Shown here piece by piece: positions 45,675 through 57,367 of a DNA stretch of 64,000 nucleotides; within the stretch, counting starts at the first letter, position 1; every line of letters starts with the position of its first letter. The stretch lies in assembly GCA_928212115.1 (NCBI GenBank), contig CAKMRJ010005745.1, forward strand, positions 73,443,434 through 73,507,433, written 5' to 3'. Made by a program: the position numbers and the translations under genes. Source of the stretch: Lactuca virosa. Its lineage: Eukaryota > Streptophyta > Magnoliopsida > Asterales > Asteraceae. The notes beneath the pieces were generated by a model. The model had not been told where the DNA came from. It did not search any database and was given only the letters and a program-made list of their open reading frames with translations.

Positions 45675-48600
45675 ATGACCACTAGCCCGTGTCGCCTCTG
45701 TACGAATTGTGGTCGCTATGGCCACTTGGCGGACACATGTCGTGCACCAAAAACTCAGCGACCACTCTATCTACCCTCAAATCAGCAAACACAAACCCGG
45801 TATCCAACTGGAACATGCTTCAACTGTGGTGACCCCACCCATTTCAAAAACGCGTGTCCTAGGCTAGTCAATATCATCAACACCCAAGCCCAGGCAAATC
45901 CAACAATGCAGGTTCCAGCTCCCAAAGGCCGAGCCTTTGTCATTACCGCAACCCAAGCAAAGACCGATAACAAGGTCGTAAATGGTACGTTTCTCATAAA
46001 TAACTGCTACGCGTCAGTACTTTTTGATTCAGGTGCCGATAAAAGTTTTGTGTCTTTGGAATTTGAGCCCATACTTCACACACCTCGCACGATTCTTAAT
46101 GAGTACTTTACCGTAGAAGTCGCCGATGGAAAATACGTTTCACTCAATGCAGTCATCCAAGATTGCACTTTCGATTTTTCCGGTCATAAATTTTCTGTCA
46201 ATTTAGTTCCTATGGAACTTGGTAGCTTCGACATCATCGTAGGAATGGATTGGCTATCCCAAAACCATGCTGAAATAGTATGTTATGATAAGTTCATTCG
46301 TATTCCTCTCGCCGACGGTCAAAGTCTTCGTATTTATGGCGAGACTCATTCGAAAAAGCTTAGTCTTATGTCATGTACTCAAGCTCGATCATATCTACGA
46401 AAAGAATATATGGCTTTCTTAGCCCATGTGGTGGAAACAAAGGTCAAAGAAAAGAAGATCGAAGATATTCCGATAGTACGAGACTTTCCCGACATCTTTC
46501 CTGATGATGTATCTGGACTCCCTCCAGTACGTGAGCTAGAGTTCCGCATCGAACTTGTTCCTGAGGCTACTCCCATAGCCAAGTCTCCATATCGGTTGGC
46601 TCCAACCGAGATGCAAGAATTGGCAAGTCAGCTCCAAGAACTAACCGATAAGGGATTTATCCGCCCTAGTACTTCACCCTGGGGAGCCCCGGTTCTCTTC
46701 ATCAAAAAGAAAGATGGTTCGTTTCGTATGTGTATCGATTATCGGGAGTTAAATAAATTAACCATCAAGAACCGATATCCGTTACCTCGGATCGACGACC
46801 TTTTTGATCAGCTTCAAGGAGCTTCATGCTTCTCAAAAATTGACCTTCGCTCAGGTTATCACCAACTTCGAGTACGGGAAGAAGACATCCCCAAAACCGC
46901 TTTCCGAACCCGCTATGGTCATTACGAGTTCACCGTTATGCCTTTCGGCCTAACAAATGCCCCTGCCGTATTCATGGACTTGATGAATCGGGTATTTAAA
47001 CCTTATCTCGACCGTTTTGTTATCGTCTTTATTGATGACATCCTCATTTACTCCAAGACAAGGGCAGAGCATGAAAGACACCTTCGCCTAACTCTCCAAA
47101 CGTTGCAAGGAAATCGGCTCTACGCCAAATTTTCGAAATGTGAGTTTTGGTTAAATGAGGTACAATTCCTTGGTCATATTGTAAGTGACAAGGGTATTTT
47201 AGTCGATCCCGCAAAAGTTGAAGCAGTCCAGAATTGGAAAGCCCCCCGTACCCCCAAGGAAATTCGGTCCTTCCTTGGTTTAGCCGGCTATTACCGGCGT
47301 TTCATTTCAAATTTCTCAAAGATTGCTTTACCGCTTACTTCTCTCACTTGCAAGGGTACACCATTTGATTGGGGACCCAAGCAGGAATACGCTTTCCAAA
47401 CCCTTAAACAAAGTTTGTGTGACGCTCCGATTCTTACACTCCCTGAAGGATCCGAAGATTTCGTGGTATTCTGCGATGCCTCCAATCTCGGTCTAGGTTG
47501 TGTTTTGATGCAAAGGGGAAAGGTTATAGCTTACGCATCACGACAACTCAAAATCCACGAAAGGAATTATACGACTCATGATTTGGAGCTCGGTGCCGTG
47601 ATTTTCGCTCTTAAAATTTGGAGGCATTACCTTTACGGCACTAAATGCGTAATTTTCACCGACCACAAGAGCTTGCAACATATTCTTAATCAAAAGGAAC
47701 TCAATATGAGGCAAAGACGATGGGTCGAACTCCTAAATGATTACGAGTGTGAAATACGCTATCATCCGGGCAAGGCAAACGTCGTAGCCGACGCGTTAAG
47801 CCGAAAAGAACATGCCCATGCATTTCATCTAATATGTTCTCCTATCTTGTCCAATCTCAGCGACCGAATTCGAGGAGCCCAACACTCGGCAATTACCGAA
47901 AATGACATGCCCACGGGAATTGATGGGGAGTTGGAAACCAAATCTGATGGTATTTTCTATTATCAAGATCGCATCTGGATCCCAGATCGTGACAATCTTC
48001 GCATATTCCTGATGGAAGAAATCCATAAAACCCGATATTCCATTCATCCGGGCACTGACAAGATGTATCATGGCCTGAGAACCAATTATTGGTGGTCGGG
48101 AATGAAAAAGGATATTGCTTTATTCGTGGCCAAATGTCTTACATGTTCCAGGGTCAAAGTAGAACATCAACGACCCTCTGGACTATTGGTCCAACCAGAA
48201 ATCCCCAGGTGGAAATGGGAAGCGATCGCCATGGATTTCGTAACCAAACTTCCCCGTACCACAAAAGGACACGACAGCATTTGGATAATCATTGACCGTT
48301 TGACCAAATCCGCTCATTTCCTTCCCATCCGGGAAAATTTCAAAGTCGAAAAACTTGCTCGGATTTACATCAACGAGATAGTTAGTCGGCATGGCATTCC
48401 TCTCAGCATCATTTCAGATCGTGATGGGAGATTTCTCTCTCGGTTTTGGCAATCACTTCAAACAGCCATGGGAACCCGCCTCGATCTCAGTACCGCCTAT
48501 CATCCTCAGACCGATGGTCAATCTGAGAGGACAATTCAAACACTCGAAGATATGTTGAGGGCGTGTGTCTTGGATTTCGGAGGAAACTGGGACTCTCATT

Positions 48601-49298
48601 TACCGTTGGTGGAATTCTCCTATAATAACAGTTATCATTCTAGCATCAAGATGCCACCATTTGAGGCATTGTATGGCCGTAAATGCCGATCTCCTATTTG
48701 CTGGCATGAAATCGGTGAGTCCCACGTGATTCGCGCAACAGTGGATTCTCCAATCGTTGGTCCTGAGCTTATCCAGGAAACAACCGACAAAATCACTCAG
48801 ATTCGCGATAACCTTCTCGCATCTCGTAGCCGACAAAAGAGTTATGCCGACAAGCGACGCAAACCGCTTGAATTTACCGTAGGTGACATGGTCATGTTAA
48901 AAGTGTCCCCATGGAAAGGTGTGGTTCGATTTGGACGCAAGGGTAAATTGGCACCACGCTACGTAGGCCCGTTTAAGATCATAAAAAGGATCGGACCAGT
49001 AGCCTACGAGTTGGATCTACCAACAGAGCTTAAGAAAGTTCACCCAGTATTTCATATAGCCAACCTCAAGAAGTGTTTAGCAGACGAGAACCTTCATGTT
49101 CCTCTCGAGGATATCCAAATCGACGAGACAATGCAATTTACCGAGAAACCCTTGGAAATTGCCGACCGAAAGGAAAAGCAACTCAAAAGAAGTCGCATTC
49201 CCCTGGTTAAGGTCAGGTGGCAGTCGGCACGTGGACCTGAGTATACATGGGAGCGTGAGGATCATATGCGTACCAAATACCCACAACTTTTCTCTTAA
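45675..49298 (+). CDS. Element B pol polyprotein (knuckles, protease, RT, RNase H, integrase, chromodomain-like tail)
   Basis: An uninterrupted 1207-codon ORF. Zinc knuckles at residues 9-22 (CTNCGRYGHLADTC) and 48-61 (CFNCGDPTHFKNAC) are really the end of Gag. Aspartic protease DSGA is at 118-121. RT has the FIDD catalytic motif near 452. RNase H begins near 595 (FCDASNLGLG; FTDHKS). Integrase has a zinc-binding HHCC region at about 785-830 and D-D-E core positions in MDFVT (~853), SDRDGRF (~914) and QSERTIQ (~950). The last ~60 residues (VKVRWQSARGPEYTWEREDHMRTKYP) resemble the chromodomain-type tail of Tekay-like chromoviruses, which guides insertion to heterochromatin. The start ATG is nominal; in an intact element pol would follow gag in frame. 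It is the longest ORF in the window. Confidence 0.93.
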   Translation: MTTSPCRLCTNCGRYGHLADTCRAPKTQRPLYLPSNQQTQTRYPTGTCFNCGDPTHFKNACPRLVNIINTQAQANPTMQVPAPKGRAFVITATQAKTDNKVVNGTFLINNCYASVLFDSGADKSFVSLEFEPILHTPRTILNEYFTVEVADGKYVSLNAVIQDCTFDFSGHKFSVNLVPMELGSFDIIVGMDWLSQNHAEIVCYDKFIRIPLADGQSLRIYGETHSKKLSLMSCTQARSYLRKEYMAFLAHVVETKVKEKKIEDIPIVRDFPDIFPDDVSGLPPVRELEFRIELVPEATPIAKSPYRLAPTEMQELASQLQELTDKGFIRPSTSPWGAPVLFIKKKDGSFRMCIDYRELNKLTIKNRYPLPRIDDLFDQLQGASCFSKIDLRSGYHQLRVREEDIPKTAFRTRYGHYEFTVMPFGLTNAPAVFMDLMNRVFKPYLDRFVIVFIDDILIYSKTRAEHERHLRLTLQTLQGNRLYAKFSKCEFWLNEVQFLGHIVSDKGILVDPAKVEAVQNWKAPRTPKEIRSFLGLAGYYRRFISNFSKIALPLTSLTCKGTPFDWGPKQEYAFQTLKQSLCDAPILTLPEGSEDFVVFCDASNLGLGCVLMQRGKVIAYASRQLKIHERNYTTHDLELGAVIFALKIWRHYLYGTKCVIFTDHKSLQHILNQKELNMRQRRWVELLNDYECEIRYHPGKANVVADALSRKEHAHAFHLICSPILSNLSDRIRGAQHSAITENDMPTGIDGELETKSDGIFYYQDRIWIPDRDNLRIFLMEEIHKTRYSIHPGTDKMYHGLRTNYWWSGMKKDIALFVAKCLTCSRVKVEHQRPSGLLVQPEIPRWKWEAIAMDFVTKLPRTTKGHDSIWIIIDRLTKSAHFLPIRENFKVEKLARIYINEIVSRHGIPLSIISDRDGRFLSRFWQSLQTAMGTRLDLSTAYHPQTDGQSERTIQTLEDMLRACVLDFGGNWDSHLPLVEFSYNNSYHSSIKMPPFEALYGRKCRSPICWHEIGESHVIRATVDSPIVGPELIQETTDKITQIRDNLLASRSRQKSYADKRRKPLEFTVGDMVMLKVSPWKGVVRFGRKGKLAPRYVGPFKIIKRIGPVAYELDLPTELKKVHPVFHIANLKKCLADENLHVPLEDIQIDETMQFTEKPLEIADRKEKQLKRSRIPLVKVRWQSARGPEYTWEREDHMRTKYPQLFS

Positions 49299-49348
49299 GG
49301 TACTCTCTTCTTAAATTTCGGGACGAAATTTCCTAAAGTAGGGGAGAC
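49299..49348 (+). mobile_element. Element B 3' spacer and polypurine tract
   Basis: Fifty bases from the pol stop to the LTR, including TTTCGGGACGAAATTTCC and the purine-rich AAAGTAGGGGAGA (about 49335-49347), the plus-strand primer site. Confidence 0.85.
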
Positions 49349-51783
49349 TGTGACATCCGCCTAAAATGGATTCGGGTCAACCCAACCCAATTGGAAATTT
49401 AATAAACCCTACTCAAGATTACTTGACGCTAATAGGATCAAAACCCATACAATACGATATAACTTGACGTTAATAGCAACATAGTATTGTACAACGTTAT
49501 AACTATAATCAAAGTAAATTATGATACCATATTAAAATCAAATCAAAGTATAATGCTCTAATTAAATTAAAAGAATCAAACTTGAATTCTCTAATTAAAC
49601 TTCAAATCAAAGTAGATTGTTATAATCAAATAATAACCTATCTTTTATAAAACTCCATTTTTATAAACTTTACATTAAATTTTATAAAACTCTATTTTTA
49701 TAAACTTTACTTTAAATTTTATAAAACTCATATATTAATTATGTAAAAGATGCTTGTGTTAGTGGGAAATTATGAAGACCACCAAAAGCAAAAAGATTAT
49801 TCCCATGGTCTCCCACTCACACCTCCCATCCACTTTCCTTTCCTTTTTCTCCCAACACATTATTCTCTTCACCACTTAAATCTTCTCTATTCTTTCTCTC
49901 ACTCTCAATCTCGAAATTTCCTCCAAGAATACTCATATTCCATCCAAGAACAATCTATTATACTCAAATCTTCATCCCTCTTGAAGCATTCATCAAGGTA
50001 TGTTGTTAAAAGTTTCAAATTCATACAAGAAACAAATTAAATCCACCAAAATATCTAAAACTCATTTTTTTCATAAACCTGATTTTTCTCAGAATACCAT
50101 CAATAAAATAAGAAGTTCTGGAAATTTTCAGAAAATAACTTATTTTTATTGAATTATCATAATTATTTCAATAAAGTAGGGCAATAATTCACATAAAATA
50201 CTTGTTGCATTCAATAAATTCTGAGAAAATTCTGGGATGACCTGTATACTGATTAAACATGATATATGAAGTTTCATGCATTTATATTACTGTTTACTAT
50301 TATTTATGATTTTATTGATTAATTAATAATGAAATATATAAAAAATACTTCCCATAGTAACAAATATCTGAAACTTATACACTGGGCTCTACATCATGTT
50401 ATAAAACTATGGTTAATTTTACAGATTTTTTGAGAATCATTTACTATTTTTCCCGAATTTTGTGTTGTTTAATCATTAAAATATTAAATAAATACTAAAA
50501 CAGTTCAGAAAAATATACAAATTTTACAGTAATTCATATTGTATGAAATAATGATTTCCTAATAATTTCATAATTTTTCAATACTGTTTACTATTTAAAA
50601 CTATTTTCCTAAGTATTTAAGCATGTAAAAATGCATTTTAATGATTATTTCATATAAATAATTGTTAAAATCTGTAAATAATTATAATTAGGCAAGTTAT
50701 TATTTTAATAAGAAATTATTAAAATCTAGCCTAAATTGAAAATATAAATTAATTATGCAAAGTAAGTAATTCAATTTAAAATTCATTTAACAAATAAATA
50801 CCTTAATATTATAATCAAAATGAATTATTGTTAATTCATCTAATATAAGAATACGTGTCTAATTATTTGTATTAATACTTCATTCTTGTTTAGCAGTTCC
50901 TAAACCAAAACTATTAATTATATTAGGTTCTACGCCATTTTGACCCGAATCGTCTATCGTACGACACACGCATTTCGTTTTGGGACTAAAGTGAGTAATC
51001 TACCCCATACTTTATAATTTTCAATACTTTTGGGGTGTATCATGTGGTTCTAATATTTCAACTTCATTTTATTGTTTTATCACAATTGAGACATTGTTGG
51101 GACATTTATACGTGAGTCATTAATTGTATAACTATTGTTTGTTTACGCTACATGTACTTGTAGTGCATTACCATTTTTAGTCTAATCTCCATGACTATGC
51201 CCGTATTCTTGAGGTACGTTATGGACAATAATAGCGCTATTGGGTTGACCACCCCGCCTTGGGACGCTAAGGTGATTGATCACACGTGGTTGAGTGTGTA
51301 TGATGATTAGATGCTCCATCCTATATATATTTATATATATACATATATATATATAGGGTGAGGACTTATTGTTGTTGTTATCAATTGTTAATCAATTTTT
51401 GATTTATAAACATTTATCTCAAATACAATTGTTTGGCGACTTCAAAAGAAAACAAATTTCAAATTATAAATGTTTCAACTTCACAATTTTCTCTACTAAA
51501 ATTTGATTACTCACCAACTCTCGTAGTTGACCTGTTTTTACCCATGGTGCAGATTTGAAGAATGAAGAATGATGAAAAATAGGTTGCGCCTTAGAAATCC
51601 ACAAGACAATTTAAATTTGATGTAATAAATGTTGTTCGTATTTGGATATGTATTTGTATGTTGTGGATCTTGTTTGCATACTTAGTACTTAATTGAATCT
51701 AATCATATTATAACATAGTTGTCATGAGACTTTGAACAATATATCACGCCTTGATCGATTCCGACAAGGATCGGGGTGTGACA
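49349..51783 (+). mobile_element. Element B 3' LTR
   Basis: 2435 bp, starts TGTGACATCCGCC and ends GGGGTGTGACA, followed by TTTCA. Apart from the (TA)n tract (short here, about 51322-51356), differences from the 5' LTR are few, at roughly the one-percent level by eye, pointing to a recent insertion. Confidence 0.95.
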
Positions 51784-52093
51784 TTTCACGTGTCGAACCT
51801 AGATAAGTGCCTGTCCGATGAGACACTTGCGATTCCCCTCGATAATATCGATTTAAACGAGAGTCTACACTTCGTGTAGGAATAATTTGAACTCATGGAC
51901 CAGAAAGTTCAAGAGCACGAAACGAACGTCGTATTCGGATAGTGAAGGTTCATTGGGATACCAAACGAGAACTTTAATTCACTTGGGAGCACGAGAATCC
52001 AAGGAAACAAAAGTACCCCCATCTCTTTTAGGTCCACGAGTCGTATCGTTATTCTTGAATTTCAGGACAAAATTCCATCTAACGGGGGGATGA
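51784..52093 (+). pseudogene. Array unit 4 interior, right part after element B
   Basis: Resumes the integrase-tail remnant at TTTCACGTGTCGAACC and ends with AACGGGGGGATGA directly before the 3' LTR of gypsy C. The ORF 51887-52093 is a chance frame. Confidence 0.85.
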
Positions 52094-54593
52094 TGTGACA
52101 ACCCGAAATTTTTTTGCCTTTTAACGCAAGTACAATCAACCTTAAGTCAGGCTCACTCCTGCTATTATTCAGCATTGTTTAGAGTCTGTTTAGGTGTTTT
52201 AAGCCTAGTTCATTCAAGGAAGGAGTGTTAGGATATAGCTGTTGAAGTTCAACCATCAAACAAAGCCATAAACTCCATCATGTGGAGTTTATGGCCGTAA
52301 ACATGGAGTTTACGGCCGTAAACTCAACCATGGCCGTTAACCCTTCCTATATATATGAGAGCACTTCATTCTTCTCATTCGTTTCCTTCCTTGGCTGAAA
52401 TCTCCCTATTATCTCTCAAGTATCATCGAGACTTCATTCCCGATCTTCATCAAAGGGCCTCCAAAGTGTGAGTACTCTTCCTCTAACTAAGTTGTATGCT
52501 AGAAACACTTGATCTACACTTTGAAATCATCTAATTCTCAAGAACAAAAGGAGTTTACGGCCAAGAGCATCTCCCTTGGCCGTAAACCCCTATAAAGGTG
52601 CCATTTGAGCCTTAAAATCTTCCTAAGGCTTGGATTTGAGGCTAGAACACTCCCTTGTGCTTTGCAAGACCTTGAATCATCACCAAACTCATCATCAAAG
52701 AGAGTTTACGGCCAGGAGTTACACCTTGGCCGTAAACCCTTGTAGTTGTCATGATTTGGACCTTAAACACATCTAGGCCTTTACTAACCATTGGAACACT
52801 TGAGCTTTTGAAACCCCATGCCTTTAACACCCAATAAGACACCATTTGGTGAGTTTACAACCATATGGTTTATGTTGTGGCCGTAAACACCTCAACACCC
52901 TCCTTTAAGTTGGTCTGTCTCATCTTGTGTAGAGCAATGGTCCCTCAAGATTCCCTAGCCTTCAAACACCCACTTATGCATGTTTGACCATGAGTTTACG
53001 GCCGTAAACACATGGCCGTAAACACCAAACCATGGCCTTAAACACCTTTTAGATGAATCACATGTGATTCCAACACTTGGTCAAAGTGTTTCCTAGTCCC
53101 GGAAGGTGTTTCCTTGCATTTGGTTGCTTCTAGACACTATATTTATGTCAATATATGCCATTATATGTCATTTAGGACTCGTTAAGTCTCGGGACTTCAT
53201 TCGTGGAACTTCTCATCCTTACGCGCATATTCGTTGAATCACCCACATCAGGTGAGTTCATACCCCTACGCTTTTTCCGAATTTTCCATGTTTTCAGGGG
53301 GGGAATACAAGCAAAAGTACTGGGAAACTTGTGCTCAAAACATATTATTTTGCTTAAGATAACTATATGTTTAGAATGCTTTTAACACATAAAATAGGTT
53401 TTACCAAACGATTAAGAAATCAACTCGTAGAAATACTTTTCAAAACTAGGGTAACGAACTTGTGAATCATGTCATAAAATGTATCATTTTATAAAGGATT
53501 TCTGCAAATCATAAAACAAAAGGATTTTCCATATTATTACTTGTAAATTTGTTAGTCTAGTTGGAGACACGTCTTTGGTAACACTCACCACAGAAACAGA
53601 GTGTAGGACTAGCACTTGTGACCAAAATCTCTTGTAGGGAGAGTGTGACTGTTGTGTATAGATCTATATGAGACTGACTATCCCGCACCTCGCTGCTAGC
53701 AACAGTGGGACCGGCAGGTCTACGGGTGACAAAGTCATAAAGGATATTGGCTCCAGTACATGCCATATCAAGTTAATGTATGGTCATGACCCTCACAACG
53801 TAGATAGCAGAGATTTACTTTTGTAATAATGAATCAAGCGAACTAACCTCAAAGTAATAACCGATTTAATTACTGAAGGGTATTAATAATAATATCTTCA
53901 GGACTTAGTTCATCACGGTTTCCTTTTATTTAGTTTTTTTTAAAGCTAATGTACCTCTCTGGGTGTAACTAGGGTTTTTTAAAAGAAAACTGCTTTTATT
54001 AATACGAGTATGGTAGATACTTGCATTCCTCAGTTTAAAACGAATAATCAACCATCAACCTTTAGGGAAAATATAGAATTTTGCCAGGATAAACCGGCTA
54101 TTCAAAACGGATTTGTTTATCATGTAATCAACGGATATTCATATTCATTCCACGACACCTTGGGTTGTACGTATCTTGGTAGGAATCTGGAAGTCATGGA
54201 AGGAATGGGTTTTCAAACAGGCTTTTATTAAGAAAATATAGGATTTTTCTTGAGGAACACTTTTCAAAAGGATCAAAGAACATTTTCCACCAAAAACTAA
54301 ACGCTTATGAACTCACCAGCTTTATGCTGATATTCTTTCAAAACTGCTTGTATTCTCAGGAAATCAGTAGACAGGTACAGGCTTTTGGAGAAGTCGGCGC
54401 GTTAGAGTCACGTCTTTGGATTTTACTTTTGTTATGAATAAAACCTTATATTAAAACAATGTAAACCTTTTTCAGATATGTATTCAATGTTTGGTTGTGT
54501 TTACTATGCTTGCTATGATACAACTGTTGTGACACTACGCATGACGTCAACCACCCCCGAACGTTTCCGCCGTTCTGGTTTGGAGGTGTGACA
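52094..54593 (+). mobile_element. Gypsy C 3' LTR
   Basis: 2500 bp, starts TGTGACAACCCG and ends GGAGGTGTGACA, then CAAGG. It differs from the 5' LTR by scattered substitutions and small indels, more than element B's LTR pair, consistent with C being older than B. In the first promoter palindrome ACGGCC has become ATGGCC. Confidence 0.93.
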
Positions 54594-54598
54594 CAAGG

Positions 54599-56444
54599 AG
54601 AGGAGTCTTTCGAGAGAGAGAGTTCATAAGCCAAGGAAACATTGGGAGGAAAATTGACCTTGAATAAATTCAAGAGTCAAGTGGTGAAGGAACCTCAAAC
54701 CCTAGCAATCAACCTGAGTAGGAAACTCCTGTTGATCCGACTGACGAGTCTGTACCTTTGAGGCGTTCCACGAGATTTAGGAATGCACCTGAGCATTACT
54801 ATGGTTTCCATATTACTGCGGAAGGTGATACACTTATCAGTGATAACACACTGGTAAGTCTGGATGAACCTAACAGCTACACGGAAGCCATGGCAGGCCC
54901 TGAGGCTGCTAAATGGAAAGAGGCTATGGACAACGAGATACAGTCCATGTATGACAATCAAGTTTGGAACTTGGTTGACAATGTACCAGGTCGTAAGACA
55001 GTTGGGTGCAAATGAATCTTCAAGAAGACGACCGACATGGATGGTAATGTACACACTTATAAGGCGCGACTGGTTGCAAAGGGCTTTTCTCAAACTCCAG
55101 GAGTTGATTATGATGAGACCTTTTCACCAGTAGCAAAGACTAAGTCTATTAGGGTTATGTTAGCCATTGCTGCATTTCATGATTATGAAATATGGAAAAA
55201 TGGATGTCAAAACCGCTTTCCTTAATGGAAAGTTGGCTGAGGATGTTTACATGAGTCAGCCAGAGGGTTTTGTCAGTACAGAGTACCCTAATAGAGTGTG
55301 TAAGCTTGAAAAATCCATCTATGGATTGAAACAAGAACCTCGCAGATGGAATCTTTGTTTCGATGAGAAAGTCAAAGAGTTTGGCTTTTTGAGGAGCGAA
55401 GATGAATCTTGTGTATATGTCAAGGCTAGTGGGATTATAGTCAGCTTTTTGGTATTGTATGTGGATGACATACTACTCATGGGAAATGACATCCCAACTC
55501 TGCAAGAAGTAAAGTCCTGGCTTGGGAAGTGTTTCGCTATGAAGGACCTTGGTGAAGCTGCCTATATCCTAGGGATAAGGATTTTGAGAGACTGAAGTAA
55601 AAGACTAATTGGACTTAGTCAGATTACCTACTTGGATAAGGGGCTGAATAGGTTCAGCATGCAGAATTCCAAGAAAGGAGAGTTACCGATCTAGAGTAAC
55701 GCCAGATTGAGTAAGACTCAGAGCCCGAGTACAGAGGCTGAGATAGCTGAGATGAGTCGAGTACCGTATGCTTCCACTGTATGCTCGATCATGTATGCTA
55801 TGACTTGTACTCGTCCTGATGTGGCCTTTTCTTTGAGCATGGTCAGCAGATATGTGGGGAACCCTGACAAGGCTCACTAGACTGCGGTAAAGAACATTCT
55901 CAAGTATTTGCAAAAAGACTAAGGACTGGATCCTTACCCTTGGTGGGAGTGATGACTTGAGACTAGTAGGGTATAGTGATGCTAGCTTCCAGACTGATAG
56001 GGATAATTTCCGCTCTCAGTCAGGCTGGGTCTTTACCTTAAACAGATGAGCAGTTACTTGGAACAGTTCCAAGCAGGAGACGTGGCTGATTCAACTTGCG
56101 AATCAGAGTATATAGCAGCAAGCGAGGCAACAAAGGAGGCTATATGGCTAAAGAACTTCAATGGAAACCTTGGAGTTGTACCAACAATAAAGGAGTCTAT
56201 GGAGATTTTCTATTATAGTGAAAGTGTAGTTGCCTTAGCCAAGGAACCAATGGATCATGGAAGATCCAGACACATCGACAGAAAATACCATTTCATCAGA
56301 CATCGAATAGAAGAAGGAGTCCTCGTGGCAAAGAGGGTATCATCGGATGAGAACCCAGCAGATCCCCTCACGAAGGGACTGGGTAGGGTTAAGCATCTTC
56401 AGCATGCAAGGCGCATAGGGCTAAAGGATGATATTCGTTTTTGA
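54599..56444 (+). pseudogene. Copia D reverse transcriptase and RNase H, decayed
   Basis: Picks up the copia D coding sequence right after gypsy C. Segments in several frames: RRSTRFRNAPEHYYGF and MDNEIQSMYDNQVWNLVD (54758-55015, ending in a premature TGA), TYKARLVAKGFSQTPGVDYDETFSPVAK (RT start, 55037-55225), then 55167-55595 with the RT catalytic motif LYVDDILLMGND. RNase H follows with ADSTCESEYIAASEA (56046-56444) and LVAKRVSSDENPADPLTKGL. At least five frame changes or stops are needed to read it through, so it is dead. Confidence 0.85.
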
Positions 56445-56603
56445 AATTAGATAGCTTTGAAATTTGTAAAGCATCTTCAATTATCTTAAATGGCGTATCA
56501 TCATCATCTCAGTTCCGTGAGACCTTGAAAGAGCTACGATTGCTGATCGGTTCATGAAGTCATTCTTGCAGTTATAGTTATTAGACTTATCCAAGTGGGA
56601 GAC
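56445..56603 (+). mobile_element. Copia D 3' untranslated region and polypurine tract
   Basis: 159 bp ending CCAAGTGGGAGAC (56591-56603), the plus-strand primer site. The same tract, inverted, is at 22802-22814 in copia E. Confidence 0.85.
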
Positions 56604-57367
56604 TGTTGGATTAGGTGTCTAAGTTCATAACTATCTCTGGAATGTACTTGACCTGGTTGGCATGGTCCATTTGGGTTGCATGACATTGCAACACTTGGAT
56701 AGACTAAATGAGAGAAAGGACACTTAAGGTTTATTAATATATTATAAGTTCTAATATATTTATAATATTATTTAATTAGTATTGATCAAGAATTAATTTA
56801 GTGATCAAAATTGAGACTAATTAAATATATGGGGTTGATTGTGTAAATCATCCATTCTTATATAGTGGGCTAATGATCCATGATTTATTAAGTTGGGCTA
56901 AAACCCATAAGGTGCTCCATGGATAGTCCATGGAGGTTATAAACCCATGGATCATGGAATATGGAAATCCATGTCAATTACGGTTTACATGGTCTAACCC
57001 TACTTGTGACACAACTATAAAAGGACCCCATGGGCTACCAAAATCGGTACTATGTTTAGAACAAGAGGGCTAGCCGATTTTGAGTGAGTGTGGACTTCTC
57101 TCAAAGTTATTCCAAGTGTTGTGGTGTTGTGTGAAACATTTGAGGCGTCACACTTGAGGTGCTAGGCTCACAAAGTTCTCAAGGAATCCAAGCAACAAAA
57201 AGGTATGTTCTTCTTCTAGTTTTTGTGTTTCAAAGTTCCCCATGCCATGCTAGTTAGGTTAAGAACCTTGGAAAATCAAATTTGCATGTATCTTAGTAAA
57301 ACATAGATCCAAGGTTTATAGGGTTGCATGTACACCTTAGAAGTGTTAGAATGCTCAAAACCCTTCA
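56604..57367 (+). mobile_element. Copia D 3' LTR
   Basis: 764 bp, TGTTGGATTAGG...CCCTTCA, followed by ATATC. It carries the CTCCATGG/CCATGGAG dyad near 56914-56934 and the TATA box TATAAAA near 57016. It differs from the 5' LTR by some substitutions and one small deletion near 56794. Confidence 0.93.

Larger units (their letters stand above)
41442..51783 (+). mobile_element. Gypsy element B (Tekay-like chromovirus), full length
   Basis: 10342 bp, with target duplication TTTCA at 41437-41441 and 51784-51788 and LTRs of 2500 and 2435 bp that differ mainly in a (TA)n tract. The four uninterrupted array copies of the target (CTTTCACGTGTC) confirm the empty site. Gag is frameshifted but pol is open. 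It is the innermost and youngest insertion of the window. Confidence 0.96.
33208..52093 (+). repeat. Tandem array of ~2.38-kb units (interior 3' part + LTR 5' part)
   Basis: Anchor AACACCAACCATACC recurs at 33208, 35586, 37925 and 40302, giving periods of 2378, 2339 and 2377 bp. Each full unit has about 1.44 kb of interior (gag knuckles, then integrase-tail remnant and polypurine tract) followed by the first ~0.9 kb of the LTR. The fourth unit runs through element B into the full 3' LTR. At each inner junction LTR sequence GGCCGTAAACACCAA meets interior sequence CCAACACCAACC; the shared AACACCAA suggests microhomology joining. Unit 2 is shorter because it lacks a palindrome copy and another short stretch. 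Confidence 0.93.
28193..54593 (+). mobile_element. Gypsy element C, whole extent (contains tandem array and element B)
   Basis: Target duplication CAAGG at 28188-28192 and 54594-54598, inside copia D integrase. The full LTRs are 28193-30698 and 52094-54593 (2506 and 2500 bp). The interior holds scrambled gag and pol remnants, three extra partial LTRs in tandem, and element B. Remnants of a chromodomain-type integrase tail point to a chromovirus lineage, probably Tekay-like. No intact gene remains, so any movement would have used proteins from another copy. Confidence 0.93.
23659..57367 (+). mobile_element. Copia element D, whole extent (contains C and B)
   Basis: Target duplication ATATC at 23654-23658 and 57368-57372, inside copia E just after its pol end. 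The LTRs are 23659-24433 and 56604-57367. Without gypsy C it is about 7.3 kb. Gag-pol is in one orientation but broken by several frameshifts. Confidence 0.93.

Noticed and set aside
45675..49298. Element B pol as an integrated plant pararetrovirus
   Set aside because: Long LTRs, a Met-tRNA primer site, a polypurine tract, an integrase core and a chromodomain-like tail fit a gypsy retrotransposon; no movement protein was seen.
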